Shown here piece after piece: positions 1 to 7,129 of a stretch of DNA of 53,401 bases. The stretch is taken from NCBI GenBank assembly GCA_963169565.1, contig CAUJDI010000049.1:1-53401 (forward strand), written 5' to 3'. A program made the position numbers and the translations under genes. The notes below the pieces were generated by a model. That model searched no databases and had not been told where the DNA came from. It worked only from the letters and a program-made list of their open reading frames with translations. Position 1 is the stretch's first letter, and every line of letters starts with the position of its first letter. This DNA comes from Bacillota bacterium (GTDB lineage Bacteria > Bacillota > Clostridia > Christensenellales > Aristaeellaceae).

Positions 1-1297
1 GTCCCACACGGCTCCTTAGATGCTTTCGGGCAATCGTCCTGATGTCATGGCCGGAGAGGGTGATCGTCCCGGCCTGCGGCGCGTACATGCGCTGCAGCAG
101 CAGCGCGATGCTTGACTTGCCGGAGCCGGTCGCGCCGAGGATGGCGGCGGTCTGGCCTGCCTTGATGGTGAAACTGAGGTCTTTGAGCACCTCAGAGCTC
201 CCGTCGTACTTGAAACCTACCCTGTCAAACACGATGTCTCCGTCAAGCGCGGGCGCTGTCGCCCCCGGCTGGTCTTCCTCCGCTTTCTGGCGGAGGATCT
301 CGTCGATGCGCTCCAGGGAGACCATGGTCCGTCCGCCCTGGGAGAGGATGCGCCCCAGGTTGCGCACCGGCCAGATCAGCATGCCGACGTAGCTGGTAAA
401 CACCACGATGTCCCCGATGGAAATGCGCCCGGCCTGGGCCTCTGACAGGCAGAAGAGCAGCGTCAGCAGCGACTGGACCATGCCCATCAGGTCGCCGGAG
501 CTCCAGTAAAAGGCGTCAAGCCAGGTGAGCTTCAGGAACTTGTCCCGGGTCTCCCGGCTGGCGGCCTCGTACTTTTCGATCTCCCGCTGCGCCTGCCCGA
601 AGGCGCGCACCACGCGCATCCCCGTCAGGTTTTCCTGAAGCACGGTGGTCAGCCGCCCTTCCGACTCGTCGGCTGTGCGGAAGGCCTTGATGATCAGCTT
701 GAAGAACAGCCAGGCGAACAGGAACAGCACCGGCATGATGACCAGGCTGACCATGGTGATCCGAAGCGACAGGGGAATCAGCAGCGCCAGTGCGATCCCG
801 ACCATCATCACGGCGTCCACGATGCTGAGCATGTTCATGGCGAGGAAACGTCGGACCGTGTCCACGTCGGAGGTACAGCGCTGCACCAGGTCTCCCGTCA
901 CCGACTGGCTGTGGTAACTGAAGGGAAGTTCCTGCAGGTGGGCATACAGGTCGTTGCGCAGCCTTTTAGCGGCGTTTTCGCTTCCGACGGCCGTCCAGCG
1001 CCCCTTGAGGAAGTTGCAGACGCCGTTGAGAACGCTGATGAGCACCAGGACGAGCCCCGGGATCCAGAGGTTCGCGCGCATGAATTCGCGCCCGCCCAGA
1101 TCATTGACGAAGCCGGACATAAAGCCCGGCAGCCTGGAGGGCAGGCCGCTCAGGTAATTGTCCAGCACCTCCGCCAGTACGGCGGGGGTGAGGAAACCCA
1201 GGAAAACACTGACGACGGCCAGAACGGCAGCGCCTGAAAAATGACCTGCATTCTCTTTGAGCAGGCTGAGGAACAGCTTGTAATTACGTTTCTTCAT
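1..1297 (-). CDS. ABC exporter half-transporter (TMD-NBD), 3' end cut by window edge
   Basis: Reading frame runs from an ATG with a good ribosome site (AGGTGA, 4 nt away) off the left edge, so about 432 codons are visible. The N-terminal half is hydrophobic and contains an exporter-type transmembrane domain; the loop FRTADESEGRLTTVLQENLTGMR is shortened here to its core ENLTGMRVVRAFGQ, typical of type IV ABC exporters (MsbA/BmrCD/LmrCD class). A linker is followed by the nucleotide-binding domain with Walker A GATGSGKSS; the window ends before the signature and Walker B motifs. Family members are homodimers or heterodimers that export drugs or lipids across the cytoplasmic membrane; a partner half may lie outside the window to the left. 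It is preceded by a short leader peptide and an intrinsic terminator, an arrangement known for antibiotic-inducible ABC exporters. Substrate cannot be assigned. Confidence 0.92.
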   Translation of the reverse strand, partial: MKKRNYKLFLSLLKENAGHFSGAAVLAVVSVFLGFLTPAVLAEVLDNYLSGLPSRLPGFMSGFVNDLGGREFMRANLWIPGLVLVLISVLNGVCNFLKGRWTAVGSENAAKRLRNDLYAHLQELPFSYHSQSVTGDLVQRCTSDVDTVRRFLAMNMLSIVDAVMMVGIALALLIPLSLRITMVSLVIMPVLFLFAWLFFKLIIKAFRTADESEGRLTTVLQENLTGMRVVRAFGQAQREIEKYEAASRETRDKFLKLTWLDAFYWSSGDLMGMVQSLLTLLFCLSEAQAGRISIGDIVVFTSYVGMLIWPVRNLGRILSQGGRTMVSLERIDEILRQKAEEDQPGATAPALDGDIVFDRVGFKYDGSSEVLKDLSFTIKAGQTAAILGATGSGKSSIALLLQRMYAPQAGTITLSGHDIRTIARKHLRSRVG

Positions 1298-1319
1298 ATT
1301 TCACCTAACATTTTATGAC

Positions 1320-1357
1320 AAAAAAACAGCTCCCGCACTTGACCATGCCGGAGCCTG
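1320..1357 (-). terminator. Intrinsic terminator / attenuator ahead of the ABC exporter
   Basis: On the minus strand, GCTCCGGCA and TGCGGGAGC form a stem with one G-G mismatch around an 8-nt loop, followed at once by seven U. It lies after the leader peptide stop and about 22 nt before the exporter start, so transcription must read through it to express the gene. The 5' arm GCTCCGG is exactly complementary to CCGGAGC within leader codons 7-9 (1430-1436), giving a possible antiterminator pairing. Confidence 0.72.
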
Positions 1358-1381
1358 CCTGAAGCCGCTGAAAGACTTGTC

Positions 1382-1456
1382 TCAGCGCAGGGAAAGCCGG
1401 CCGTGACATGGCTTGACTCCAGTGTTCCAGCTCCGGATGATCCCGATCTGATTCAT
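1382..1456 (-). CDS. Short leader peptide (24 aa) of the ABC exporter attenuator
   Basis: A 24-codon reading frame begins MNQIGIIRSW and ends GRLSLR. It has a near-perfect ribosome site (AAAGGAGG, 7 nt before ATG), lies directly downstream of a consensus promoter, and stops about 25 nt before an intrinsic terminator. No protein family is recognisable, as expected for a regulatory peptide. In known cases (for example bmrB ahead of bmrCD in Bacillus subtilis) ribosome pausing in such a peptide under antibiotic stress changes RNA folding and prevents termination. That this one works the same way is inference from the layout and from the complementarity between codons 7-9 and the terminator arm. 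Confidence 0.6.
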   Translation of the reverse strand: MNQIGIIRSWNTGVKPCHGRLSLR

Positions 1457-1488
1457 GTCCCGGCCTCCTTTCTGATGATTGCCCGCAC

Positions 1489-1517
1489 ATTATAGGGCTG
1501 TGTACTGCTGATGTCAA
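1489..1517 (-). promoter_or_regulatory. Consensus housekeeping promoter for leader peptide and ABC exporter
   Basis: Minus strand TTGACA (1512-1517), a 17-nt spacer and TATAAT (1489-1494): a perfect sigma-A match. Transcription would start near 1482 and give about a 185-nt leader before the exporter ATG. Confidence 0.9.
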
Positions 1518-1592
1518 GCGATTTCCTGCGAAAAATCGGATAAATTGCTTATTTCTCTATTATAAGCGGGGCAGAACAAGCCGCGGCGCTGA

Positions 1593-2738
1593 TCAGGAAC
1601 CGAAAATCTCAGCGGCCTCTGCCATGTTTTGAATGACTTGTACATGGATGGGACAGCGGTCCTCGCAGCTGCCGCAGGAGACGCAGGCGCGTCCGCCGGC
1701 CTTGAGGGAGGCGTAGTGCTGGCGTACGCTGGGCGGCACGTGAGCCTTATCCAGCCGGGCGATGTCCAGATAGCGATGGACGGAGGCGATGTCGATGCCG
1801 GCCGGGCAGGGCTGACAATGGCTGCAGTAAACACAGGCGCCGTCGATCAGATTGCCGCCTGCTTTCAAAACCGCCCCGTAATCTTTCTCGCTCTCCTCCA
1901 TCGCAAGGTAGCGGCAGGCTTCTTCAATTTCCCCGGCGCTTTGATACCCCAGCATCACGCTGGCCACCGCCGGGCGCGACAAGGCGTAATGGATGCACTG
2001 GCCTACGCTCAGGGGGGAAGTGAAAGGCGTGTGTTCCTTTGACAGCAGTTTGCCCGCGCACAGGGTCTTCATGCAGGTGATGCCCACGCCCTTCTGCTCG
2101 CACAGCAGATACAGGGACATCCGGGCGCTGTCCATGTTTGCCGTTCTGAGGCCGGGATTCTCGGAGAACAGCATGTCTATCGTCGCGTCGGACGGGCTCA
2201 TGTCAAAGGCGGGGTTCACGCTGAACATCAGGGTCTCGATCAGCCCCATCTCCACCATTCTGCGCGCGATCAGCGGATTGTGGGAGGTCGCCCCGACGTG
2301 CCGGATCACGCCGTCCTGCTTGAGTTTCCAGGCGTAGTCCGCGATGCCGTTCTTCATCACCTGATCCAGGGCGTCCTGGGTATCCATGAAAAAGAACATG
2401 CCGAAATCGATGTGATCGGTTTCAAGCGCCGGCAGCAGATCCTCAAAATACCGCCTGCAGGCGTCCAGGTCACGGCTGATGCTGTATTGCCCATTCTCCT
2501 CTACCGAACCGATGGAGCCCTGGATCATGAACTGTCCGCGCATCCCGCGAAGCGCGCGTCCGATATCGCGGCGGACTTCCATTCCTGGCATGAACAGGTC
2601 CATCATGTTGACGCCCTTGCGGTTCGCGGCAGATATGACTTCTTCGATCAGCCCGAATGGCTTGCCCTCCAGGTGTTCGGCTCCCATGCCGATCACGCCT
2701 GCTTTCAGGCCGGTGCTGCCCAACTCCCTGTAAATCAT
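1593..2738 (-). CDS. Aldo/keto reductase with C-terminal 4Fe-4S domain
   Basis: A protein of 381 residues starting MIYRELGSTGLKAGVIGMG, the usual opening of this family. An upstream in-frame ATG at 2771 is possible, but GAGGG sits 6 nt before 2738 and the family start favours 2738. The TIM-barrel aldo/keto reductase domain (about 1-270) is followed by cysteine clusters CVYCSHCQPCP (with one further cysteine group, CVSCGSCEDRCP, near the C-terminus), which would hold one or two 4Fe-4S clusters. Such ferredoxin-fused aldo/keto reductases are common in anaerobes; substrates are mostly unknown. No terminator is visible between it and the ABC exporter promoter downstream. Cytoplasmic by sequence. 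Confidence 0.9.
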   Translation of the reverse strand: MIYRELGSTGLKAGVIGMGAEHLEGKPFGLIEEVISAANRKGVNMMDLFMPGMEVRRDIGRALRGMRGQFMIQGSIGSVEENGQYSISRDLDACRRYFEDLLPALETDHIDFGMFFFMDTQDALDQVMKNGIADYAWKLKQDGVIRHVGATSHNPLIARRMVEMGLIETLMFSVNPAFDMSPSDATIDMLFSENPGLRTANMDSARMSLYLLCEQKGVGITCMKTLCAGKLLSKEHTPFTSPLSVGQCIHYALSRPAVASVMLGYQSAGEIEEACRYLAMEESEKDYGAVLKAGGNLIDGACVYCSHCQPCPAGIDIASVHRYLDIARLDKAHVPPSVRQHYASLKAGGRACVSCGSCEDRCPIHVQVIQNMAEAAEIFGS

Positions 2739-2831
2739 GCGGACCCTCTTTTCACCATAATGCTGTTTCATTGATCCTACATCTTTGGGAAAGGCATTTC
2801 AATGCACGGCATGAATCCCTTTGCTCCTGCC

Positions 2832-2861
2832 AAAACGGCTCCGGCCGATTTGCCGGAGCCG
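2832..2861 (-). terminator. Intrinsic terminator of the SH3/PGB gene
   Basis: CGGCTCCGGC and GCCGGAGCCG form a near-perfect 10-bp hairpin; on the minus strand it is followed by UUUU. It lies just after the stop codon of the SH3/PGB protein, separating it from the aldo/keto reductase. Confidence 0.85.
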
Positions 2862-2881
2862 AAGGAATGCCTGACCGGGCC

Positions 2882-4141
2882 TTACCAGCTCGATTTCATC
2901 GCCCGGGCAACCGCATTCTGGTGGGCTTGGTCGACCAGGTTGGTCCCATGGGTCTTTGACTTGTAGAAATGCACGCAGAAATGGCCTTCAAAGGTGTTGC
3001 CGGGAATGGTGTCCTCTTCGTGGGGCATGGTATTGATCGAGGCCGCGTAGACGTGCCCGTTGTACTTGACCAGCACCGCCCTGCGTGCCCAGGAGAAGGA
3101 TCCGCCGGAGATCTCCTTCATCGTTTTCGCGTCCTCCTTGCTGAGCGGTTCCGCGTCCAGGTGGTTGTAGCCGCTCCACCGCCTGGCTGAAAACGTCTTC
3201 CCCGTTGATACGTCCTTGATGGTAAAGCTGGCCCATTGCGGGATCACGTCCTTGCCGCCGTTGAACCAGTCCAGCTTTTCGGTGGGGATGGTGTAGTTGG
3301 CTGCGTTCTTGCCGAAGAGCTTCCGGATGGTCGAGAACCCCGCGATACCGTCGGCGGACAGCCCCACCGCCTGCTGGTAGCGCTTCACTGCGTCCTGCGT
3401 CCCCCTGCCGTAACCGGAATCGACCAGGCCCTTGTAGTAGCCTTTCAGTTTCAGCGCCTGCTGGAGGGCTTTGACGTGCTTGCCGGAAGAGCCGGGCGAG
3501 GAGGTGTTGGGCACGGCGATCTGCGAAATGCTTTTGATCCCGGCCATCCCCGGGTCGTCCTTGACGGGCGTTCCCCCGGTCCCGAACAGCATGGCGATGG
3601 TCGCGCTGTCTGCCGTCCCGCTCGCGCTGAGCTTCGCGGCCTGCTGGAATTTTCTCACGGCCTCCGCAGTCATCTCGCCGTACTTTCCGTCTACTGTGCC
3701 CTTGAAATAACCCTTGATCTGCAGCGCGCGCTGCAGCTTTTCCACGGCATCCCCGGATGACCCTGTGCGGGTCGCCGCCGGCGTTTTGCCCAGGTCCTTG
3801 ATGGTCCTGGCCGAGGCGTACTTGCTGGCCGGCTTCGCCTCCGCACCGAATTCCTTCAGCGCGGCGGAAGGCACGTTGAGATATTTGCGCATGACATAGC
3901 CGGTGAAGGTCTTGAACCTGACCTTGAAAAAATCCCCGCTGACACCGAGCAGCTCGACCTTCTCGCCCTTTTTCAGCAGGTCGTAATAGCTGCTTGTGGT
4001 GTTTGCCTTCATTCGAAGGAACACCTTGTCGGTGTTCACGCTGCCGGTATGGCTGGCCGCCATGGCCGGGGAGGTGAACAGCCCCGTGAGGGTGAGGATC
4101 GTCATCAGCACTGCAGCGGTGCGCCGCAAGGGGTTTTGCAT
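2882..4141 (-). CDS. Secreted SH3b - double PG_binding_1 protein with uncharacterised C-terminal domain
   Basis: 419 residues. Residues 1-28 are a Sec signal peptide with an AMA-A cleavage site. About 33-92 is a bacterial SH3 domain (VFLRMKANTTSSYYDLLKKG). Two PG_binding_1 repeats follow (about 123-187 and 214-275, each with the LQ.AL..KGYY/F..G.VD..YG pattern). The last ~130 residues form a distinct domain (WFNGGKDVIPQWASFTIKD to the end) with a conserved-looking GHFCVHFYKSKTHGT segment and a later HQ pair; I recall similar C-terminal regions in other clostridial wall proteins but know of no assigned activity. The Cys and His residues could be catalytic or metal-binding. Ribosome site AAGGAGG 6 nt from ATG; own promoter and terminator, so monocistronic. 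Expected location: cell wall. Confidence 0.88.
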   Translation of the reverse strand: MQNPLRRTAAVLMTILTLTGLFTSPAMAASHTGSVNTDKVFLRMKANTTSSYYDLLKKGEKVELLGVSGDFFKVRFKTFTGYVMRKYLNVPSAALKEFGAEAKPASKYASARTIKDLGKTPAATRTGSSGDAVEKLQRALQIKGYFKGTVDGKYGEMTAEAVRKFQQAAKLSASGTADSATIAMLFGTGGTPVKDDPGMAGIKSISQIAVPNTSSPGSSGKHVKALQQALKLKGYYKGLVDSGYGRGTQDAVKRYQQAVGLSADGIAGFSTIRKLFGKNAANYTIPTEKLDWFNGGKDVIPQWASFTIKDVSTGKTFSARRWSGYNHLDAEPLSKEDAKTMKEISGGSFSWARRAVLVKYNGHVYAASINTMPHEEDTIPGNTFEGHFCVHFYKSKTHGTNLVDQAHQNAVARAMKSSW

Positions 4142-4187
4142 GGCTTCCTCCTTGACTTGCGTGGGTCGATGATCCGGTCTTGGACAA

Positions 4188-4216
4188 AATATATTACATA
4201 AATATTACAATGTCAA
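4188..4216 (-). promoter_or_regulatory. Promoter of the SH3/PGB gene
   Basis: Minus strand TTGACA (4211-4216), 17 nt, TATATT (4188-4193), inside an AT-rich stretch that contrasts with the GC-rich surroundings. Confidence 0.82.
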
Positions 4217-4330
4217 GTCTTTTTTACGAATTTGTTAAGCAAACGCATGGCCGAGCCCCTAACAAGCGGCAAGCTGAGAGGCGACACAGGCTTATCATCG
4301 GCACCAACATGGACTTGTCTTTGGGCCCTG

Positions 4331-4339
4331 TGCTATAAT
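4331..4339 (+). promoter_or_regulatory. Extended -10 promoter of the flavoenzyme operon
   Basis: TGCTATAAT is an extended -10 element 50 nt before the first start codon. No good -35 is seen at 17 nt, which is normal for TGnTATAAT promoters. Confidence 0.6.
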
Positions 4340-4389
4340 CCCGCATGCAGCTTGATGCTGAGACACATAAGATACAGAGGGGTTTGCGG

Positions 4390-5835
4390 ATGTACGACGC
4401 GGTCATCATCGGCGGAGGTGTCATCGGCTGTGCCGTCGCGCAGCGGCTGAGCGAATACGCCGGGCGCTTCGCGGTCATGGAAAGGGCGTCGGACGTCAGC
4501 GAAGGCGCCAGCAAGGCCAACAGCGGCATCGTGCACGCGGGTTATGACGCGAAGGCAGGCAGCGAAAAGGCAAGGCTGAACGTCAAGGGCGCCGGGATGA
4601 TGCGGAAACTGTGCGACCGACTGGGCGTTCCCTTCGGCATGCCGGGCGCCATGGTGCTTGGTTTTCTGGAAAATGACCGGAACGCCCTTGAAGCGCTGCT
4701 TGAGAACGGCATCAGAAACGGAATCGAAGGATTGCGGCTGATCGGCCGGGAAGAGATCCTCCGGATGGAACCTCATGTGAACCCGGACGTGTTCATGGCG
4801 CTGCTGGTTCCCTCCTCCGGCCTTGTCAGCCCCTATGAGCTAACCCATGCCCTGGCGGATTCCGCCTGTGAGAATGGGGTGGAATTCCTCCTGGATACAC
4901 AGGTCCTCTGCCTGTCCAATGAGGAGGGGACCTGGAGGATCACCACTGACAGAGGCGTTTGTATCTCCCGCTGCGTGATCAACTGCGCGGGTGTCGGCGC
5001 GGACACCCTGCACAATCAGATCTCCGACAGGAAGGTCGAGATCGTTCCCCGGCGCGGCCAGTATTACCTGACAGACCACACGCTGCCGCTGACATTCAAG
5101 CGCACGATGTTCCAGGTACCCACCAGGATGGGCAAGGGCGTGCTGGTCAGCCCGACCACGCACGGCAATCTGCTGTTTGGTCCGACGGCGGAGGACATCA
5201 CTGACGGGGACGACACCGCGACGACGCGGGAGGGGCTTAAGGATGTGATGGACAAGGTGCGCCTCACCTACCCCGAAGCAGACCTCCGCAGCGTGATCAC
5301 CACCTTTTCCGGCATCCGCGCCCATGAGCAAGGGGGGGATTTCATTATCGGGGAGGTGCAGGGGGCGATGCCCGGCGCCTTTGAGGCCATCGGCATTGAA
5401 AGCCCCGGACTGTCCGCCGCCCCCGCCATCGGGCAGGAACTGGGGGACTGGGTCGCCTGGCATCTCAGGCTGGGCAGGAATCTTTCCTATACCGAACCTG
5501 TCCCGCTGGACAGGCCCTTCGCCGGCATGAATGAGCAGGAGCGCCGCCGGGCCTATGAACGCGACCCTGATTACGGCAGGATCGTGTGCCGATGTGAGCA
5601 GGTGACCGAGGCAGAGGTGCGGCGGGCGATCCGCCGCCCGGTGGGCGCGCGCAGCCTTGACGGGGTCAAACGGAGGACGCGCGCGGGGATGGGGCGTTGC
5701 CAGGGCGGTTTCTGCTCCACCCGCGTGATGCAGATCCTGGCTGAGGAGCTGGGCTGCGATTTGAATGAGGTCACAAAATCCGGCGGCGGCAGCTGGATCC
5801 TGAGCGATCGGATCAGGGGAGATGAAAGGCGATGA
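4390..5835 (+). CDS. GlpA-like FAD-dependent dehydrogenase with Bfd-type [2Fe-2S] domain
   Basis: 481 residues from the ATG that opens MYDAVIIGGGVIGC; AGAGGGG sits about 7 nt upstream, so this start is preferred over an ATG 15 codons earlier. N-terminal dinucleotide motif GGGVIG, then a DAO-fold flavin domain with SKANSGIVHAGYDAK, the pattern of clostridial GlpA proteins. The C-terminal ~90 residues carry CRCEQVTEAE and CQGGFC, matching BFD-like [2Fe-2S] domains. Family members oxidise glycerol-3-phosphate (or a related hydroxyacid) and pass electrons to partner flavoproteins. First gene of a tight operon: its TGA overlaps the next ATG by 4 nt. No glpK or glpF is nearby, so the substrate is uncertain; L-2-hydroxyglutarate-type substrates are an alternative. 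Confidence 0.85.
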   Translation: MYDAVIIGGGVIGCAVAQRLSEYAGRFAVMERASDVSEGASKANSGIVHAGYDAKAGSEKARLNVKGAGMMRKLCDRLGVPFGMPGAMVLGFLENDRNALEALLENGIRNGIEGLRLIGREEILRMEPHVNPDVFMALLVPSSGLVSPYELTHALADSACENGVEFLLDTQVLCLSNEEGTWRITTDRGVCISRCVINCAGVGADTLHNQISDRKVEIVPRRGQYYLTDHTLPLTFKRTMFQVPTRMGKGVLVSPTTHGNLLFGPTAEDITDGDDTATTREGLKDVMDKVRLTYPEADLRSVITTFSGIRAHEQGGDFIIGEVQGAMPGAFEAIGIESPGLSAAPAIGQELGDWVAWHLRLGRNLSYTEPVPLDRPFAGMNEQERRRAYERDPDYGRIVCRCEQVTEAEVRRAIRRPVGARSLDGVKRRTRAGMGRCQGGFCSTRVMQILAEELGCDLNEVTKSGGGSWILSDRIRGDERR

Positions 5836-7115
5836 GTGAAAAACGCATCCCTGTCGATCTCCTCATTATCGGGGCCGGCCCGGCGGGCCTCGCGGCAGCG
5901 ATCGCCGCCAAGCGCGCCGGCGTGATGGATCTTGTGGTGCTGGAGCGGGAAGACGTTCCCGGCGGCATCCTCAACCAGTGCATCCATAACGGCTTCGGCC
6001 TTCATCGCTTCAAGGAAGAGCTCACCGGCCCGGAGTATGCCCAGAGGGACATCAGGGAGGCGCGGGACCTGAACATCCCCGTGCGCTGCGGGACGGCGGT
6101 CCTCTCCGTATCCCGCGGCAAGCAGGTCACCGCCGTCAGCCGGGATCGGGGGATCGAGGTCTTCCAGGCAAGGGCGATCATTCTGGCCATGGGCTGCAGG
6201 GAACGCCCACGCGGCGCCCTGGCCATCCCTGGCACGCGGCCATCCGGGATCTTCAGCGCGGGCACGGCGCAGAAACTGGTCAATATGGCGGGCTTCATGC
6301 CCGGCCGCCGCGTGGTGATCCTGGGCAGCGGCGACATCGGGCTAATCATGGCGCGGCGCATGACGCTCCAGGGGGCCAGGGTGCTCTGCTGCGCCGAGCT
6401 GATGCCCTATTCCAGCGGGCTGAACAGGAACATCGTGCAGTGCCTGCAGGATTATGACATCCCGCTTTTGCTTTCCCACACGGTGGTGGACATCAGGGGG
6501 CGCAAGCGGCTGGAGGGCGTTGCCATCGCCCGGGTCGATGAGTCCAGGCAGGTGATCCCCGGCACGGAAAAGCAAATCAGCTGCGACACCCTCCTGCTTT
6601 CGGTCGGCCTGATCCCGGAGAATGAGCTGTCCCTTACGGCGGGTGTGAAACTGTCGCCCGTCACTTCCGGCCCTGTCGTCAATTCCCGCTTTGAGACCAG
6701 CGTCCCGGGTATCTTCTCCTGCGGCAACGTGCTGCACGTCCATGACCTGGTGGACTACGTCAGCCGGGAAAGCATGCAGGCCGGCCGAGCGGCGGCGGCT
6801 CTGTTGACGGAGGGAAGACAGGCTGCCGACAGGGTGGCGGTCAGGGATGGGCAGGGCGTGCGAGGAACAGTGCCCCAGCGTCTGGAACTGCCCAGGGGGG
6901 AGATCACCGAAGGCATGGAATTGATGTTCCGCCCCGACCGCGTTTATCAGAACCACTTCGTGACCCTCCGCACCGGAAAAGGCGTGCTGTTCAGCCAGCG
7001 CTGTCTGATTCTCACCCCGGGAGAAATGGCGGAGGTCAAGCTCAGTCCGAAGATGCTGGAGCAGATGCGAGGCCAGGAACTGACTGTGGAGATCCGGCCG
7101 GATAAGCAAGCCTGA
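5832..7115 (+). CDS. NAD(P)/FAD-dependent pyridine nucleotide-disulfide family oxidoreductase
   Basis: 427 residues. An N-terminal FAD motif GAGPAGLAAAIAAKRAG, the subgroup hallmark GGILNQCIHNGFG, a second nucleotide-binding motif GSGDIGLIMARR, and a C-terminal FAD motif with CGNVLHVHDLVDYVS are visible. This family routinely sits directly after GlpA-like dehydrogenases in Clostridia and is thought to form an electron-transfer complex with them, moving electrons between the first subunit and NAD(P). The usual CxxC redox pair of thioredoxin reductases is absent; only the single Cys in LNQCIHN is present. Translationally coupled at both ends: start overlaps the preceding stop by 4 nt and its stop touches the next possible ATG. 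Confidence 0.85.
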   Translation: MSEKRIPVDLLIIGAGPAGLAAAIAAKRAGVMDLVVLEREDVPGGILNQCIHNGFGLHRFKEELTGPEYAQRDIREARDLNIPVRCGTAVLSVSRGKQVTAVSRDRGIEVFQARAIILAMGCRERPRGALAIPGTRPSGIFSAGTAQKLVNMAGFMPGRRVVILGSGDIGLIMARRMTLQGARVLCCAELMPYSSGLNRNIVQCLQDYDIPLLLSHTVVDIRGRKRLEGVAIARVDESRQVIPGTEKQISCDTLLLSVGLIPENELSLTAGVKLSPVTSGPVVNSRFETSVPGIFSCGNVLHVHDLVDYVSRESMQAGRAAAALLTEGRQAADRVAVRDGQGVRGTVPQRLELPRGEITEGMELMFRPDRVYQNHFVTLRTGKGVLFSQRCLILTPGEMAEVKLSPKMLEQMRGQELTVEIRPDKQA

Positions 7116-7129
7116 TGAATGGAGAGCCT

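Noticed and set aside
1305..1517. 70-codon minus-strand frame covering the exporter leader
   Set aside because: Begins inside the -35 box and overlaps the terminator; the shorter 24-codon frame has the ribosome site and fits the promoter.
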